Shown: positions 8,277 to 16,278 of the stretch, in pieces | Numbering within the stretch: the stretch's first letter is position 1 | Layout: every line of letters begins with the position of its first letter | Assembly (NCBI RefSeq): GCF_032062245.1 | Contig: NZ_DAMBQF010000002.1 | Coordinates: 157,587-221,586 of the forward strand | Origin: Soonwooa sp032062245 | Lineage (GTDB): Bacteria; Bacteroidota; Bacteroidia; Flavobacteriales; Weeksellaceae | DNA: 64,000 nucleotides | Reading direction: 5' to 3' | The notes under the pieces: generated by a model | The model's database searches: none | What the model saw: the letters and a program-made list of their open reading frames with translations, nothing else | Told to the model about the DNA's origin: nothing | Translations under genes and position numbers: made by a program

Positions 8277-9104
8277 ATGACTTCTTACTTAGAATTTACA
8301 TTCAAAATAAATCCGGTACAACCTTGGAGCGAGATATTAATGGCAGAACTTATCGGTATTGGATTCGATAGTTTTACAGAAGAACATGATGGGATTTTGG
8401 CTTACATCCAAGAGGATTTGTATAGTGAAGAAGCGCTTAAAGACCTTAACTTACTTAATTCTCCAGATGTTGAAATTTCTTACGAATCCCGACAAATGCC
8501 AAATATTAATTGGAATGAAGAATGGGAAAAAAATTTTACACCAATTAATATTGATGACAAAGTGTTGATAAGAGCAGAATTCCATGAAAGTCAAAATCTT
8601 CTTTACGAAATTATCATTCAGCCAAAAATGTCTTTTGGGACAGGACATCATGCGACAACGCATTTGATGATTCAGCAGATGTATGATATGGATTTCAAAG
8701 ACAAGAAAGTTTTGGATATGGGTTGTGGAACTTCGGTGTTGGCGATTTTTGCTAAACAACGAGGTGCTGGCGAAACTTTAGCAATTGACATCGACGAATG
8801 GTCTGTAGAAAACTCTCACGAAAATGCAGAACGTAACAATGTAGATTTAAAAATTGAATTGGGAACTGCCGAAAATCTTGGTAAAGAAAAATTTGATGTT
8901 ATCTTGGCGAATATCAATCGTAATATTTTGATTTCGGATATTCCGACTTATGTTAAAGATTTGAATGATGGTGGCGAACTGTTGTTGTCAGGACTTTGCT
9001 TCTTCGATGTTGATGATATTTTGGAAGTTTGTAAAGCTCAGAATTTAACTTTAGAAAGACAGTTGCAAAGAGAAGAGTGGGTAAGTCTTCTTTTGAAAAA
9101 ATAG
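8277..9104 (+). CDS. prmA: Ribosomal protein L11 methyltransferase
   Basis: This 275-residue cytoplasmic enzyme uses S-adenosylmethionine to methylate ribosomal protein L11. The N-terminal substrate-recognition domain includes NWNEEWEKNFTPI (about residues 79-91). The methyltransferase core shows PKMSFGTGHHATT, the SAM loop KVLDMGCGTSVLAIFA (about 143-158) and the motif IV block VILANINRNIL (about 208-218), where Asn-Ile-Asn replaces the more common Asn-Ile-Leu. It ends 16 bases before GC-rich repeat copy B. Confidence 0.94.
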   Translation: MTSYLEFTFKINPVQPWSEILMAELIGIGFDSFTEEHDGILAYIQEDLYSEEALKDLNLLNSPDVEISYESRQMPNINWNEEWEKNFTPINIDDKVLIRAEFHESQNLLYEIIIQPKMSFGTGHHATTHLMIQQMYDMDFKDKKVLDMGCGTSVLAIFAKQRGAGETLAIDIDEWSVENSHENAERNNVDLKIELGTAENLGKEKFDVILANINRNILISDIPTYVKDLNDGGELLLSGLCFFDVDDILEVCKAQNLTLERQLQREEWVSLLLKK

Positions 9105-9120
9105 TCAACTCTCACGTCCT

Positions 9121-9279
9121 TGCGTGAGGGCGAAGCGCATTGTTGGAGCTCGTGATGTGAGGTGGCGGAGCGTAGCGGAGCCGTCCGAACATAACAGCGA
9201 CTGCGCGCAGACCGACCTCAAAACACTACGGCGCGGACGACAAAGTCGTCCGCGCCGTAGTGTTTTGAGGGCACGCCCA
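9121..9279 (-). repeat. GC-rich structured repeat, copy B, with a perfect 26-bp hairpin
   Basis: Read on the minus strand, the block starts with TTTTGGGCGTGCCC 6 bases after the stop of the ABC permease gene. A perfect 26-bp inverted repeat follows (9216-9241 and 9245-9270, 3-base loop), then a 98-nt region 94% identical to copy A. The 31-nt block shared by all copies lies at 9159-9189. The element fills almost all of the gap between prmA and the convergent permease gene, so it could act as a transcription end for either. It encodes no believable protein. Confidence 0.85.
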
Positions 9280-9284
9280 AAATA

Positions 9285-10598
9285 TTATTTAGTGCGAATC
9301 CATTTCCAAAGTTCTTTGCCTGTAGCTTTGTTTCCGTACATCAAAATACCAATTCGGTAGATTTTTGCTGCGACAAAAACCATGAAAAGAGTAGAAGCAA
9401 TCAGCAATGAAATTGATAATAAAATCTGCCACATCGGAACGCCAAACGGAATTCTTGCAACCATTGCAACAGGCGATGTGAACGGAATGATCGATAACCA
9501 AAAACCTAAAGGTCCATCTGGATTGTTGAAGATCGTGAAGCTTCCGTACATGCCCAACATCAATGGCATGATTGCAAATAAAGTAAATTGTTGTGTTTCG
9601 GTTTCGTTGTCAACGGCAGAACCAATTGCGGCGTACATCGAACTGTAGAAGATATATCCGCAAAGGAAAAACACGATGAAAACTGCGATAATCAATCCGA
9701 AATTCATGTCCAATAATGTGTGCGATACTTGTCCGATAATTTGCTGGATATCCATTTTGTTCATGGTTTCGCTTGCTTCTGCAGGAATATTTTGTTGCAT
9801 AGCCATAAATCCTGTATTTAAGAAAAGAGCCGAAGTGACAAACATCCCAATCCAAATGATAAACTGCGTTAAAGCAACCAATGTAACACCGATTATTTTT
9901 CCCATCATCAATTCGAAGGGTTTAACCGACGAAATGATAATCTCGACAACGCGGTTGTTTTTTTCTTCCAAAACGCTTCGCATCACACGCACGCCGTAGA
10001 TGATGATGAACATAAAAGTGGCGTACACCAAAACCATGCTTAGTCCAGTTTTGATACCGAAAGCCATGTCATTGTCGGGTTTGTTGTTTTCGGCAATATT
10101 TTGCGTTGTAATTTTGAAACCAGAATTAAGATCTACGATTTGCGTTTCGGAAAGTCCAAGTTGTTTTATTTTCTCTTTTTTTAGAATGTCGCTTAGGTCA
10201 CTGTTTATCGAAGATTTGGTGTCCATTCCGATTTTTTTGTTCGTCAAAAGTTTGGTCGAAGTTTCCAACGAATTAAAATTTTGATTCTGAACTTTCGGAA
10301 TAATCAACAATCCGTCGATGCCTTCCATTTCCTTCAAGGTACTTGTCAGTGCACGTTCAGTAGATTCGGGTACGAAAGTATAAGTAATGTCTTTAGTCGA
10401 TTTTAGTTGCTTAGTAAAAATGCCACTTTTGTCGATGACGTTAAAGTGATATTCTGACTCGTTAGCTTTGAACATAAAAGCAACCAAAACGCCAAAACCA
10501 ATCATTAGCAAAGGCGCCAAAATCGTAAGAATAATAAAAGATTTTTTCTTAACCTGCGTCAAGTATTCTCTTTTAGTGATAAGTATAATATTTTTCAT
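9285..10598 (-). CDS. ABC-2 type transporter permease (NatB/YhaP-like)
   Basis: This 437-residue membrane protein has the NatB layout. A first transmembrane helix near the N-terminus (KKKSFIILTILAPLLMIGFGVLVAFMF, about residues 17-43) is followed by a large extracytoplasmic domain (about 45-180), then five or more helices including the conserved EEKNNRVVEIIISSVKPFELMMGKI block (about 211-235). It would form the channel of an exporter with the adjacent ATPase, in the Na+ or drug/peptide efflux family; the substrate is unknown. The partner gene lies 21 bases upstream on the same strand. GC-rich repeat B begins 6 bases after its stop. Confidence 0.88.
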   Translation of the reverse strand: MKNIILITKREYLTQVKKKSFIILTILAPLLMIGFGVLVAFMFKANESEYHFNVIDKSGIFTKQLKSTKDITYTFVPESTERALTSTLKEMEGIDGLLIIPKVQNQNFNSLETSTKLLTNKKIGMDTKSSINSDLSDILKKEKIKQLGLSETQIVDLNSGFKITTQNIAENNKPDNDMAFGIKTGLSMVLVYATFMFIIIYGVRVMRSVLEEKNNRVVEIIISSVKPFELMMGKIIGVTLVALTQFIIWIGMFVTSALFLNTGFMAMQQNIPAEASETMNKMDIQQIIGQVSHTLLDMNFGLIIAVFIVFFLCGYIFYSSMYAAIGSAVDNETETQQFTLFAIMPLMLGMYGSFTIFNNPDGPLGFWLSIIPFTSPVAMVARIPFGVPMWQILLSISLLIASTLFMVFVAAKIYRIGILMYGNKATGKELWKWIRTK

Positions 10599-10619
10599 TT
10601 AATCAAAAATTAATGCAGA

Positions 10620-11528
10620 TTAGTTAGATTTCACAGCGTTGATGAAAACTTCGTTCATGCTCGGTATTTTTTCGTTAAAGCTTCTCACGTTTCCGATGTT
10701 CATCAAATCTTGAAGCAAAAGATTTCTGTTTTCAACGTTTTCAAAATCAAAAGATACCAAAGCATTTTCTTCTTTAACATCTTGCAATTGATGCAGGTTG
10801 CGGAAGTTTTCGAATTTCGAACTATCAAAATCTGATAAAGTCACAGCGAAAATATTTTGTTTGAACTGCTCTCTAACGTCAAAAACTTTTCCGTCCAAGA
10901 CTTTGCGAGAATTGTTGATTAGTGCAACATAATCGCACATCTCTTCAACACTTTCCATGCGGTGTGTCGATAGAATAATCGTGGTTCCGTTTTCTTTAAG
11001 TTTTAGGATTTGATCTTTTATCAAATTAGCATTAACAGGGTCAAAACCAGAAAATGGTTCATCCAAAATCAGCAATTTTGGGCGGTGCAAAACCGTCACC
11101 ACAAACTGAATTTTTTGCGCCATACCTTTCGATAATTCGCTTAGTTTTTTCTTCCACCATTGGTCGATTTCCAATTGCGCGAACCAGTATTTTGCTTGTT
11201 CCATAGCATCTTGACGCGTCATACCTTTCAGCTCACCAAAATACAAAAGTTGGTCGCCAACCGTCATATTTTTATAAAGTCCACGCTCTTCGGGCATATA
11301 GCCAATTTGTTTGATGTGTTTTGGGTTGAGCGGTTGATCGTTGATCCAAACTTGACCTTCGTCTGGCTGCGTAATTTGATTAATGATACGTATAAAGGAG
11401 GTTTTTCCAGCGCCGTTAGGGCCCAAAAGTCCATAAATACTCGCGGTAGGAACGTTGATGCTGAAATCTTGCAAAGCAACTTTTTTTCCGGCGTTGTAAG
11501 TTTTTTTGATGTGTTCTGCTCTTAGCAT
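10620..11528 (-). CDS. ABC transporter ATP-binding protein (NatA-like)
   Basis: This 302-residue ATPase powers the neighbouring permease. It shows Walker A (GLLGPNGAGKTSFIRII, about residues 33-49), a Q-loop region (YMPEERGLY), the signature LSKGMAQKIQ, Walker B with LLILDEPFSGFDP and the H-loop (STHRM). A roughly 100-residue C-terminal regulatory domain is typical of the NatA/YhaQ group. The start is set at the ATG at 11528 (MLRAEHIKKTYNAG). The same frame is open further upstream, but that part is read through the GC-rich repeat C and gives a spurious Arg/Ala-rich sequence. No promoter is obvious between the repeat and the start. Confidence 0.92.
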   Translation of the reverse strand: MLRAEHIKKTYNAGKKVALQDFSINVPTASIYGLLGPNGAGKTSFIRIINQITQPDEGQVWINDQPLNPKHIKQIGYMPEERGLYKNMTVGDQLLYFGELKGMTRQDAMEQAKYWFAQLEIDQWWKKKLSELSKGMAQKIQFVVTVLHRPKLLILDEPFSGFDPVNANLIKDQILKLKENGTTIILSTHRMESVEEMCDYVALINNSRKVLDGKVFDVREQFKQNIFAVTLSDFDSSKFENFRNLHQLQDVKEENALVSFDFENVENRNLLLQDLMNIGNVRSFNEKIPSMNEVFINAVKSN

Positions 11529-11540
11529 AATTTTATTTTT

Positions 11541-11655
11541 AGGAGCTTTATCACGCTGTCCGCTGTATCTTTGGGCCTGTCGCTCGGTCGGCTCCGCTGC
11601 GCTCCGCCGCCTCACTCCAACCCAAAGGATGCCGCTTCCATCGTGGCTAGGGATT
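11541..11655 (+). repeat. GC-rich structured repeat, copy C (variant ends)
   Basis: It begins AGGAGCTTTATCACG and ends CATCGTGGCTAGGG. CACG (11552-11555) and CGTG (11642-11645) can form an outer stem. ATCTTTGGG and CCCAAAGGAT form an inner stem that closes the 31-nt block (11583-11613) found in all four copies. The core words (TCCGCTGTATCTTT and AAAGGATGCCGCTTCCATC) match copy D, but the outer ends differ, so this is a second variant. Its left edge is only 13 bases upstream of the ATPase start codon. The remainder of the 11529-11855 gap holds the dusB terminator and no gene. Confidence 0.75.
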
Positions 11656-11816
11656 TCTCATCCGTAGAAAGTTTGTCCTTTTTTATTGATTTTTTTTGAA
11701 TCTATAAAATTAGTATAAACTTTCCTGAAATGTTACAGAATTCGTTAGAAATAACAAATGATAGAAATGAAAATTGGGCATTAATGAAATAAGCACTGAT
11801 TGCTTTTAAAACTGAA

Positions 11817-11848
11817 AAAAGAGAAAACATTATGATGTTCTCTCTTTT
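11817..11848 (-). terminator. Terminator after dusB
   Basis: Read on the minus strand, AGAGAGAACAT and ATGTTTTCTCT form an 11-bp stem with one mismatch, followed by six T. It starts 8 bases after the dusB stop. Confidence 0.75.
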
Positions 11849-11855
11849 CTCATAA

Positions 11856-12845
11856 TTAAAAAACTTTAGCATCGTAAAATTCTTTCGTTTCTTCAATCAA
11901 GTTTTCAACTTCTTCTAAAGTAACAGCTTGTAAAAATTTAGTTTTAAACTCTTTAAAATGCGGAATACCACGGAAGTAATTGCTGTAATGTTGCCGCATT
12001 TCCATAAGACCAGGACGTTCGCCTTTCCATTCTACAGACCATTCGGCATGGTTTTTAACCGCCTCAAGTCGATCTGTAATTGTTGGTTCTGGTAAGATTT
12101 CACCAGTTTCAAAATAATGTTTTATCTCATTAAAAATCCAAGGATAACCAATGGCGCCACGACCGATCATAATACCATCGCAATCGAATTTATTTTTATA
12201 TTCCAAAGCTTTTTGAGGCGAGTCGATGTCACCATTTCCAAAAATCGGAATTTCAATATTTGGATTGTTTTTAATTCTCGAAATATGATGCCAGTCCGCT
12301 TCGCCTTTGTACATTTGGGCGCGCGTTCTTGCGTGGATTGTCAAGGCTTTGATGCCTGTTGCTTGTAGTCTTTCGGCAACTTCATCGATATTAATGCTAT
12401 CCGTATCCCAACCCAAACGCGTCTTTACGGTAACAGGAAGATGCGTTGAGTCAACAACAGCTTTCGTCAAACGTACCATCAAATCAATATCTTTTAGGAC
12501 GCCTGCACCTGCACCTTTGCAAACGACTTTTTTAACAGGACAGCCAAAGTTGATGTCAACAATATCTGGATTTACAGTTTCTACAATTCTTGCTGACATA
12601 GCCATTGCTTCCTCGTCGCCACCAAAAATTTGGATACCGACAGGTCTTTCGTAATCGAAAATGTCAAGTTTTTTTCGGCTTTTTATAGCATCACGAATGA
12701 GTCCTTCCGAAGAAATAAATTCTGAATACATCAAATCTGCACCATGCATTTTGCAAAGTCTTCTAAAAGGTGGATCCGAAACGTCTTCCATTGGCGCTAG
12801 CAAAAGCGGGAAATCAGGAAGTTCTATGTTGCCAATTTTTACCAT
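11856..12845 (-). CDS. dusB: tRNA-dihydrouridine synthase
   Basis: This 329-residue FMN enzyme reduces uridines of tRNA to dihydrouridine using NAD(P)H. The TIM barrel begins with LLLAPMEDVSDPPFRRLC. The catalytic Cys109 lies in INFGCPVKKVVCKGAGAG, and the FMN/phosphate motifs appear as LTIHARTRAQMYKG and IPIFGNGDI, then IMIGRGAIGYPW. The C-terminal helical tRNA-binding domain contains MRQHYSNYFRGIP. The DusB assignment follows the usual Bacteroidota enzyme; assignment to a particular Dus subgroup is less certain than the activity. On the minus strand TATTTTTGC (12849-12857) sits only 3 bases before its ATG. Confidence 0.92.
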   Translation of the reverse strand: MVKIGNIELPDFPLLLAPMEDVSDPPFRRLCKMHGADLMYSEFISSEGLIRDAIKSRKKLDIFDYERPVGIQIFGGDEEAMAMSARIVETVNPDIVDINFGCPVKKVVCKGAGAGVLKDIDLMVRLTKAVVDSTHLPVTVKTRLGWDTDSINIDEVAERLQATGIKALTIHARTRAQMYKGEADWHHISRIKNNPNIEIPIFGNGDIDSPQKALEYKNKFDCDGIMIGRGAIGYPWIFNEIKHYFETGEILPEPTITDRLEAVKNHAEWSVEWKGERPGLMEMRQHYSNYFRGIPHFKEFKTKFLQAVTLEEVENLIEETKEFYDAKVF

Positions 12846-13050
12846 GCTGCAAAAATACGCATTTTTAAAATTTTATTTTCACACATTTTTAAGAGTGATT
12901 TTTAGTATTAAAAAAGTTGGAATATACCCCGAAATAGGTATTTTTTCACTAAAATCCTTTTTGCAGATTTGCAAACACAAAAACGCAAACACACATAAAA
13001 TTGGGACGCAAAATGATCATTGATTAAAACCGATGAAAGTTTAGCAAATT

Positions 13051-13084
13051 AAAAAAGAGAATGTCATTGATATTCTCTTTTTTT
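13051..13084 (+). terminator. Terminator-like hairpin between divergent genes
   Basis: AAAGAGAAT and ATATTCTCTTT form a stem with a 6-base loop and a T-run on the plus strand. The flanking genes diverge (dusB leftwards, cytochrome c rightwards), so no known transcript should end here. It may end an unannotated short RNA or act as an attenuator for the cytochrome gene. The remainder of 12846-13124 shows nothing else. Confidence 0.55.
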
Positions 13085-13124
13085 GTTCAAGATACTTTGA
13101 TTAAATTTGTTGAAAAGTAAGATT

Positions 13125-13514
13125 ATGAAAAAAATCCTTTTAGTAGCAGTTGGTTTGTTAGCTTTTTCTTGTTCAAAGAAAGCTGAAGCAACAGATTCTA
13201 AAGAGTCAACAACACTTATCGAAGAACCTAAACAAGAAGAAGCAAAACTGACACCTTTGGAAGAAGGGAAATCCTTAGTTGAAGGTGCGGATTGTTTGGC
13301 GTGTCATAAAGTTAATGAAAAAATGATCGGCCCTGCTTACGAAGAAGTGGCTGCGAAATACGAAAATACACCCGAAAATATTGATGCGCTTGCCGAAAAA
13401 ATTATCCAAGGAAGTTCTGGTGTTTGGGGAAATGTCCCTATGGCTGCACATCCTGGACTTAGCAAAGAGAATGCAAAGTTGATGGCGTCTTATGTTCTAA
13501 GCTTGAAGAAGTAA
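13125..13514 (+). CDS. Small c-type cytochrome lipoprotein
   Basis: This 129-residue protein has a lipoprotein signal (LLVAVGLLAFSC, lipid Cys16) and then an acidic linker rich in Glu, Lys and Thr (about residues 18-48). A single mono-haem cytochrome c domain follows, with Cys57-Leu-Ala-Cys60-His61 as the haem site and a likely axial methionine in NVPMAAHPGLS near the C-terminus. It would carry electrons on the periplasmic side of a membrane; the partner is unknown, although a bd oxidase lies a few kb downstream. The ATG at 13125 is favoured over the earlier TTG because it begins the signal peptide. rlmF starts 4 bases after its stop. Confidence 0.85.
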   Translation: MKKILLVAVGLLAFSCSKKAEATDSKESTTLIEEPKQEEAKLTPLEEGKSLVEGADCLACHKVNEKMIGPAYEEVAAKYENTPENIDALAEKIIQGSSGVWGNVPMAAHPGLSKENAKLMASYVLSLKK

Positions 13515-13518
13515 TTTG

Positions 13519-14448
13519 ATGTCAGACGAAAAATCAAATCTACATCCTAGAAATCTTCATCGACAAGCTTACGATTTTGATGATTTAATTATTGAAGTTC
13601 CAGAGCTTAAACATTATGTTTTCGAAAATAAATTTGGTGCAAAAACCATTAATTTTAGTATTTCGAAAGCGGTGAAACTTCTGAACAAAGCTTTGCTTCA
13701 GAAGTTTTATCATATTAAAGATTGGGATATTCCCGACGCCAATCTTTGTCCGCCGATTCCTGGTCGAGCAGATTATGTACATTATTTAGCAGATTTGTTA
13801 GCGGAAGATCTTGGTGATATTCCCAAAAATAAAAGCGTGAAACTAATAGATATCGGCGTTGGCGCTAATATGGTCTATCCAATTATCGCAAGTCAGTCTT
13901 ATCAATGGCAAGTTTTAGGAACTGACATTAATGAAGCTTCGCTGAAAAATGCGCAAAAAATATTAAATGCTAATCCTGAACTTTCCAATTTAGTTCAATT
14001 AAAAAAGCAAACGAATCCTAATTTCATTTTTAAAAATATAATTCAGGTAGAAGATAAGTTTACGCTGACAATGTGTAATCCGCCGTTTCATAAATCTGAA
14101 GAAGAAGCGATAAAAGGCAATTCTCGAAAAACTAAAAATCTTAATAAAAACAAAACTCCAAAAGTTAATTTTAACTTCGGTGGTCAACAATCTGAGTTGT
14201 GGTGTGACGGTGGCGAATTGGCTTTTAATACAAAAATGATTACAGAAAGTAAAACTTTTGCGCAGCAAGTTTTATGGTTCACATGTTTGATTTCTAAAAA
14301 GGAACATCTTCCGAAACTTTTAGAAAATTTAAAAAAGATAAGTGCCATCGATGTTAAAGTTATCGATATGGCGCAAGGTCAAAAAGTAAGTCGGATTTTG
14401 GCTTGGACTTTTATTTCGAAAAACGAAAGAAATTCTTGGACGAATTAA
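13519..14448 (+). CDS. rlmF: 23S rRNA (adenine-1618 N6)-methyltransferase
   Basis: This 309-residue SAM-dependent enzyme is recognised by its N-terminal HPRNLHRQAYDFDDLI block and by IPGRADYVHYLADLL. The SAM loop is LIDIGVGANMVYPIIA, and the N6-adenine motif NPPFH sits in LTMCNPPFHKSEEEA near residue 187. It methylates A1618 of 23S rRNA. A late block with FGGQQSELWCDGGELAF matches the family. It follows the cytochrome gene by 4 bases, so the two are probably cotranscribed despite unrelated roles. The ATG at 13519 is taken rather than the TTG directly before it. Confidence 0.93.
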   Translation: MSDEKSNLHPRNLHRQAYDFDDLIIEVPELKHYVFENKFGAKTINFSISKAVKLLNKALLQKFYHIKDWDIPDANLCPPIPGRADYVHYLADLLAEDLGDIPKNKSVKLIDIGVGANMVYPIIASQSYQWQVLGTDINEASLKNAQKILNANPELSNLVQLKKQTNPNFIFKNIIQVEDKFTLTMCNPPFHKSEEEAIKGNSRKTKNLNKNKTPKVNFNFGGQQSELWCDGGELAFNTKMITESKTFAQQVLWFTCLISKKEHLPKLLENLKKISAIDVKVIDMAQGQKVSRILAWTFISKNERNSWTN

Positions 14449-14483
14449 TTTAATTCAGTTTAAAAAAAATCTCAGCAAAGCAA

Positions 14484-14515
14484 TTGACCATCAATTCTAA
14501 ATTCACTAATTTTGC
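14484..14515 (+). promoter_or_regulatory. Promoter for lysS
   Basis: TTG at 14484-14486, a 20-base spacer and TAATTTTGC at 14507-14515 match the Bacteroidota consensus, 20 bases before the lysS ATG. Confidence 0.75.
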
Positions 14516-14535
14516 ACGTTATTTAAAATAAGACA

Positions 14536-16230
14536 ATGCAATTATCTGAACAGGAAATTATCCGCCGACAAAAGTTAGAAGAGCTCGGCAAAATGGGGAT
14601 CAATGCATTCCCAGCGGAAGAATACACAATTACTGATACTACAGAATCTATAAAACAGGATTTTGCAGAGGGTAAACAGGTGAAGATTGCAGGTAGATTA
14701 ATGTCCAGAAGAATCCAAGGGAAAGCATCTTTTGCGGAACTTCAAGATTCTAAAGGTCGTATCCAAGTGTATTTTAACCGTGACGAAATCTGTCCGGGAG
14801 AAGATAAAGATTTATACAACGAAGTATACAAAAAGCTTTTAGATATCGGCGATATCATCGGTATCGAAGGTGATTTGTTCAAAACTCAAGTTGGCGAAAT
14901 GACCGTTAATGTTAAGAATTTTATTCTTTTAACAAAATCATTGCGTCCCTTGCCATTGCCAAAAGTGGATGCTGATGGTAATGTACATGACGGTTTTACC
15001 GATCCAGAAATGCGTTACAGACAGCGTTACGCTGATTTAGTGGTGAATCCGCACGTGAAAGAAATTTTCGTGAAGAGAACAAAATTGTTCACGGCGATGC
15101 GTAATTTTTTCAACGATGCAGGATATTTTGAGGTTGAAACGCCAATTTTACAATCGATTCCAGGTGGAGCAGCTGCAAAGCCGTTCATCACACATCACAA
15201 TGCTTTAGATATTCCTTTGTATTTAAGAATTGCAAACGAATTGTATCTTAAAAGATTAATTGTTGGTGGTTTTGATGGCGTTTATGAATTCTCGAAAAAC
15301 TTCCGTAACGAAGGAATGGACCGAACGCATAATCCAGAATTTACTGCAATGGAAATCTATGTTGCGTACAAAGATTACAACTGGATGATGGATTTCACGG
15401 AGAAATTGTTAGAATTCTGTGCAACACAGGTTAATGGAACTGCAGAATCTACTTTTGGTGAACATCAAATTAGCTGGAAAGCGCCTTATCCAAGAGTTTC
15501 TATGCAAGAAGCGATTGAAAAATATACAGGTTTCGACATCACTGGAAAATCTGAACAAGAACTTTTCGATTTTGCAAAATCTATCGGAATTGAAGTAAAC
15601 GAAACGATGGGTAAAGGAAAATTAATTGATGAAATTTTCGGTGAGAAATGTGAAGGAAACTTCATTCAGCCAACATTCATTACAGATTATCCTGTGGAAA
15701 TGTCGCCTTTAACCAAGAAACATAGAAGCAAAGAAGGTCTTACAGAGCGTTTCGAATTGATGGTTTGTGGAAAAGAAATCGCAAATGCTTATTCGGAATT
15801 GAACGACCCAATAGACCAAAGAGAACGTTTTGAATCGCAAATGGCTCTATCTGAAAGAGGGGACGATGAAGCGATGTTTATCGACCAAGATTTCCTACGA
15901 GCTTTGGAATATGGTATGCCACCAACTTCAGGTCTTGGAATTGGGATGGATAGATTGATTATGTTCTTAACGAATAACCCGTCAATTCAAGAAGTATTGT
16001 TCTTTCCTCAAATGAAACCAGAAAAAGTGGCTCCAACAGTCGAATTAGGAGAAGATGAAAAGTTAATTCTTGAAATCCTAAAATCTGGCGAGCAAATGCC
16101 TTTGAATGATGTAAAGGAGCAAACCAAATTCTCAGGAAAAAAATGGGACAAAGCTTCTAAAACTTTAACCAAAAGCAACTTGGTAAAAGTGGAGAAAATA
16201 GATGATGTTCTGTTGATGAAATTGGCATAA
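14536..16230 (+). CDS. lysS: Lysyl-tRNA synthetase, class II, with C-terminal extension
   Basis: This 564-residue enzyme charges tRNA-Lys. The OB-fold anticodon-binding domain includes VKIAGRLMSRRIQGKASF (about residues 48-65). The catalytic domain has motif 1 around FNDAGYFEVETPIL, motif 2 as FRNEGMDRTHNPEFTAMEIY (about 255-274) and motif 3 as GLGIGMDRLIMFLT (about 464-477). About 60 residues beyond the catalytic core (from VELGEDEKLILEIL onward) look like a small winged-helix-like extension that I associate with Bacteroidota LysS. It has its own promoter, and a bidirectional terminator follows. Confidence 0.95.
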   Translation: MQLSEQEIIRRQKLEELGKMGINAFPAEEYTITDTTESIKQDFAEGKQVKIAGRLMSRRIQGKASFAELQDSKGRIQVYFNRDEICPGEDKDLYNEVYKKLLDIGDIIGIEGDLFKTQVGEMTVNVKNFILLTKSLRPLPLPKVDADGNVHDGFTDPEMRYRQRYADLVVNPHVKEIFVKRTKLFTAMRNFFNDAGYFEVETPILQSIPGGAAAKPFITHHNALDIPLYLRIANELYLKRLIVGGFDGVYEFSKNFRNEGMDRTHNPEFTAMEIYVAYKDYNWMMDFTEKLLEFCATQVNGTAESTFGEHQISWKAPYPRVSMQEAIEKYTGFDITGKSEQELFDFAKSIGIEVNETMGKGKLIDEIFGEKCEGNFIQPTFITDYPVEMSPLTKKHRSKEGLTERFELMVCGKEIANAYSELNDPIDQRERFESQMALSERGDDEAMFIDQDFLRALEYGMPPTSGLGIGMDRLIMFLTNNPSIQEVLFFPQMKPEKVAPTVELGEDEKLILEILKSGEQMPLNDVKEQTKFSGKKWDKASKTLTKSNLVKVEKIDDVLLMKLA

Positions 16231-16250
16231 CAGAATCTTAACGATATATT

Positions 16251-16278
16251 AAAAAACGAACTTCGGTTCGTTTTTTTT
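16251..16278. terminator. Bidirectional terminator between lysS and cydB
   Basis: ACGAAC-TTCG-GTTCGT is a compact hairpin with a stable TTCG tetraloop, flanked by A-runs and T-runs on opposite sides. It serves both convergent genes. Confidence 0.85.

Noticed and set aside
9124..9360. 78-residue Arg-rich frame on the plus strand
   Set aside because: It runs through repeat copy B and into the antisense of the permease gene; no protein-like features.
11529..11615. 29-residue N-terminal extension of the ABC ATPase
   Set aside because: The extension is read from repeat copy C; the ATPase fold begins at the ATG at 11528.
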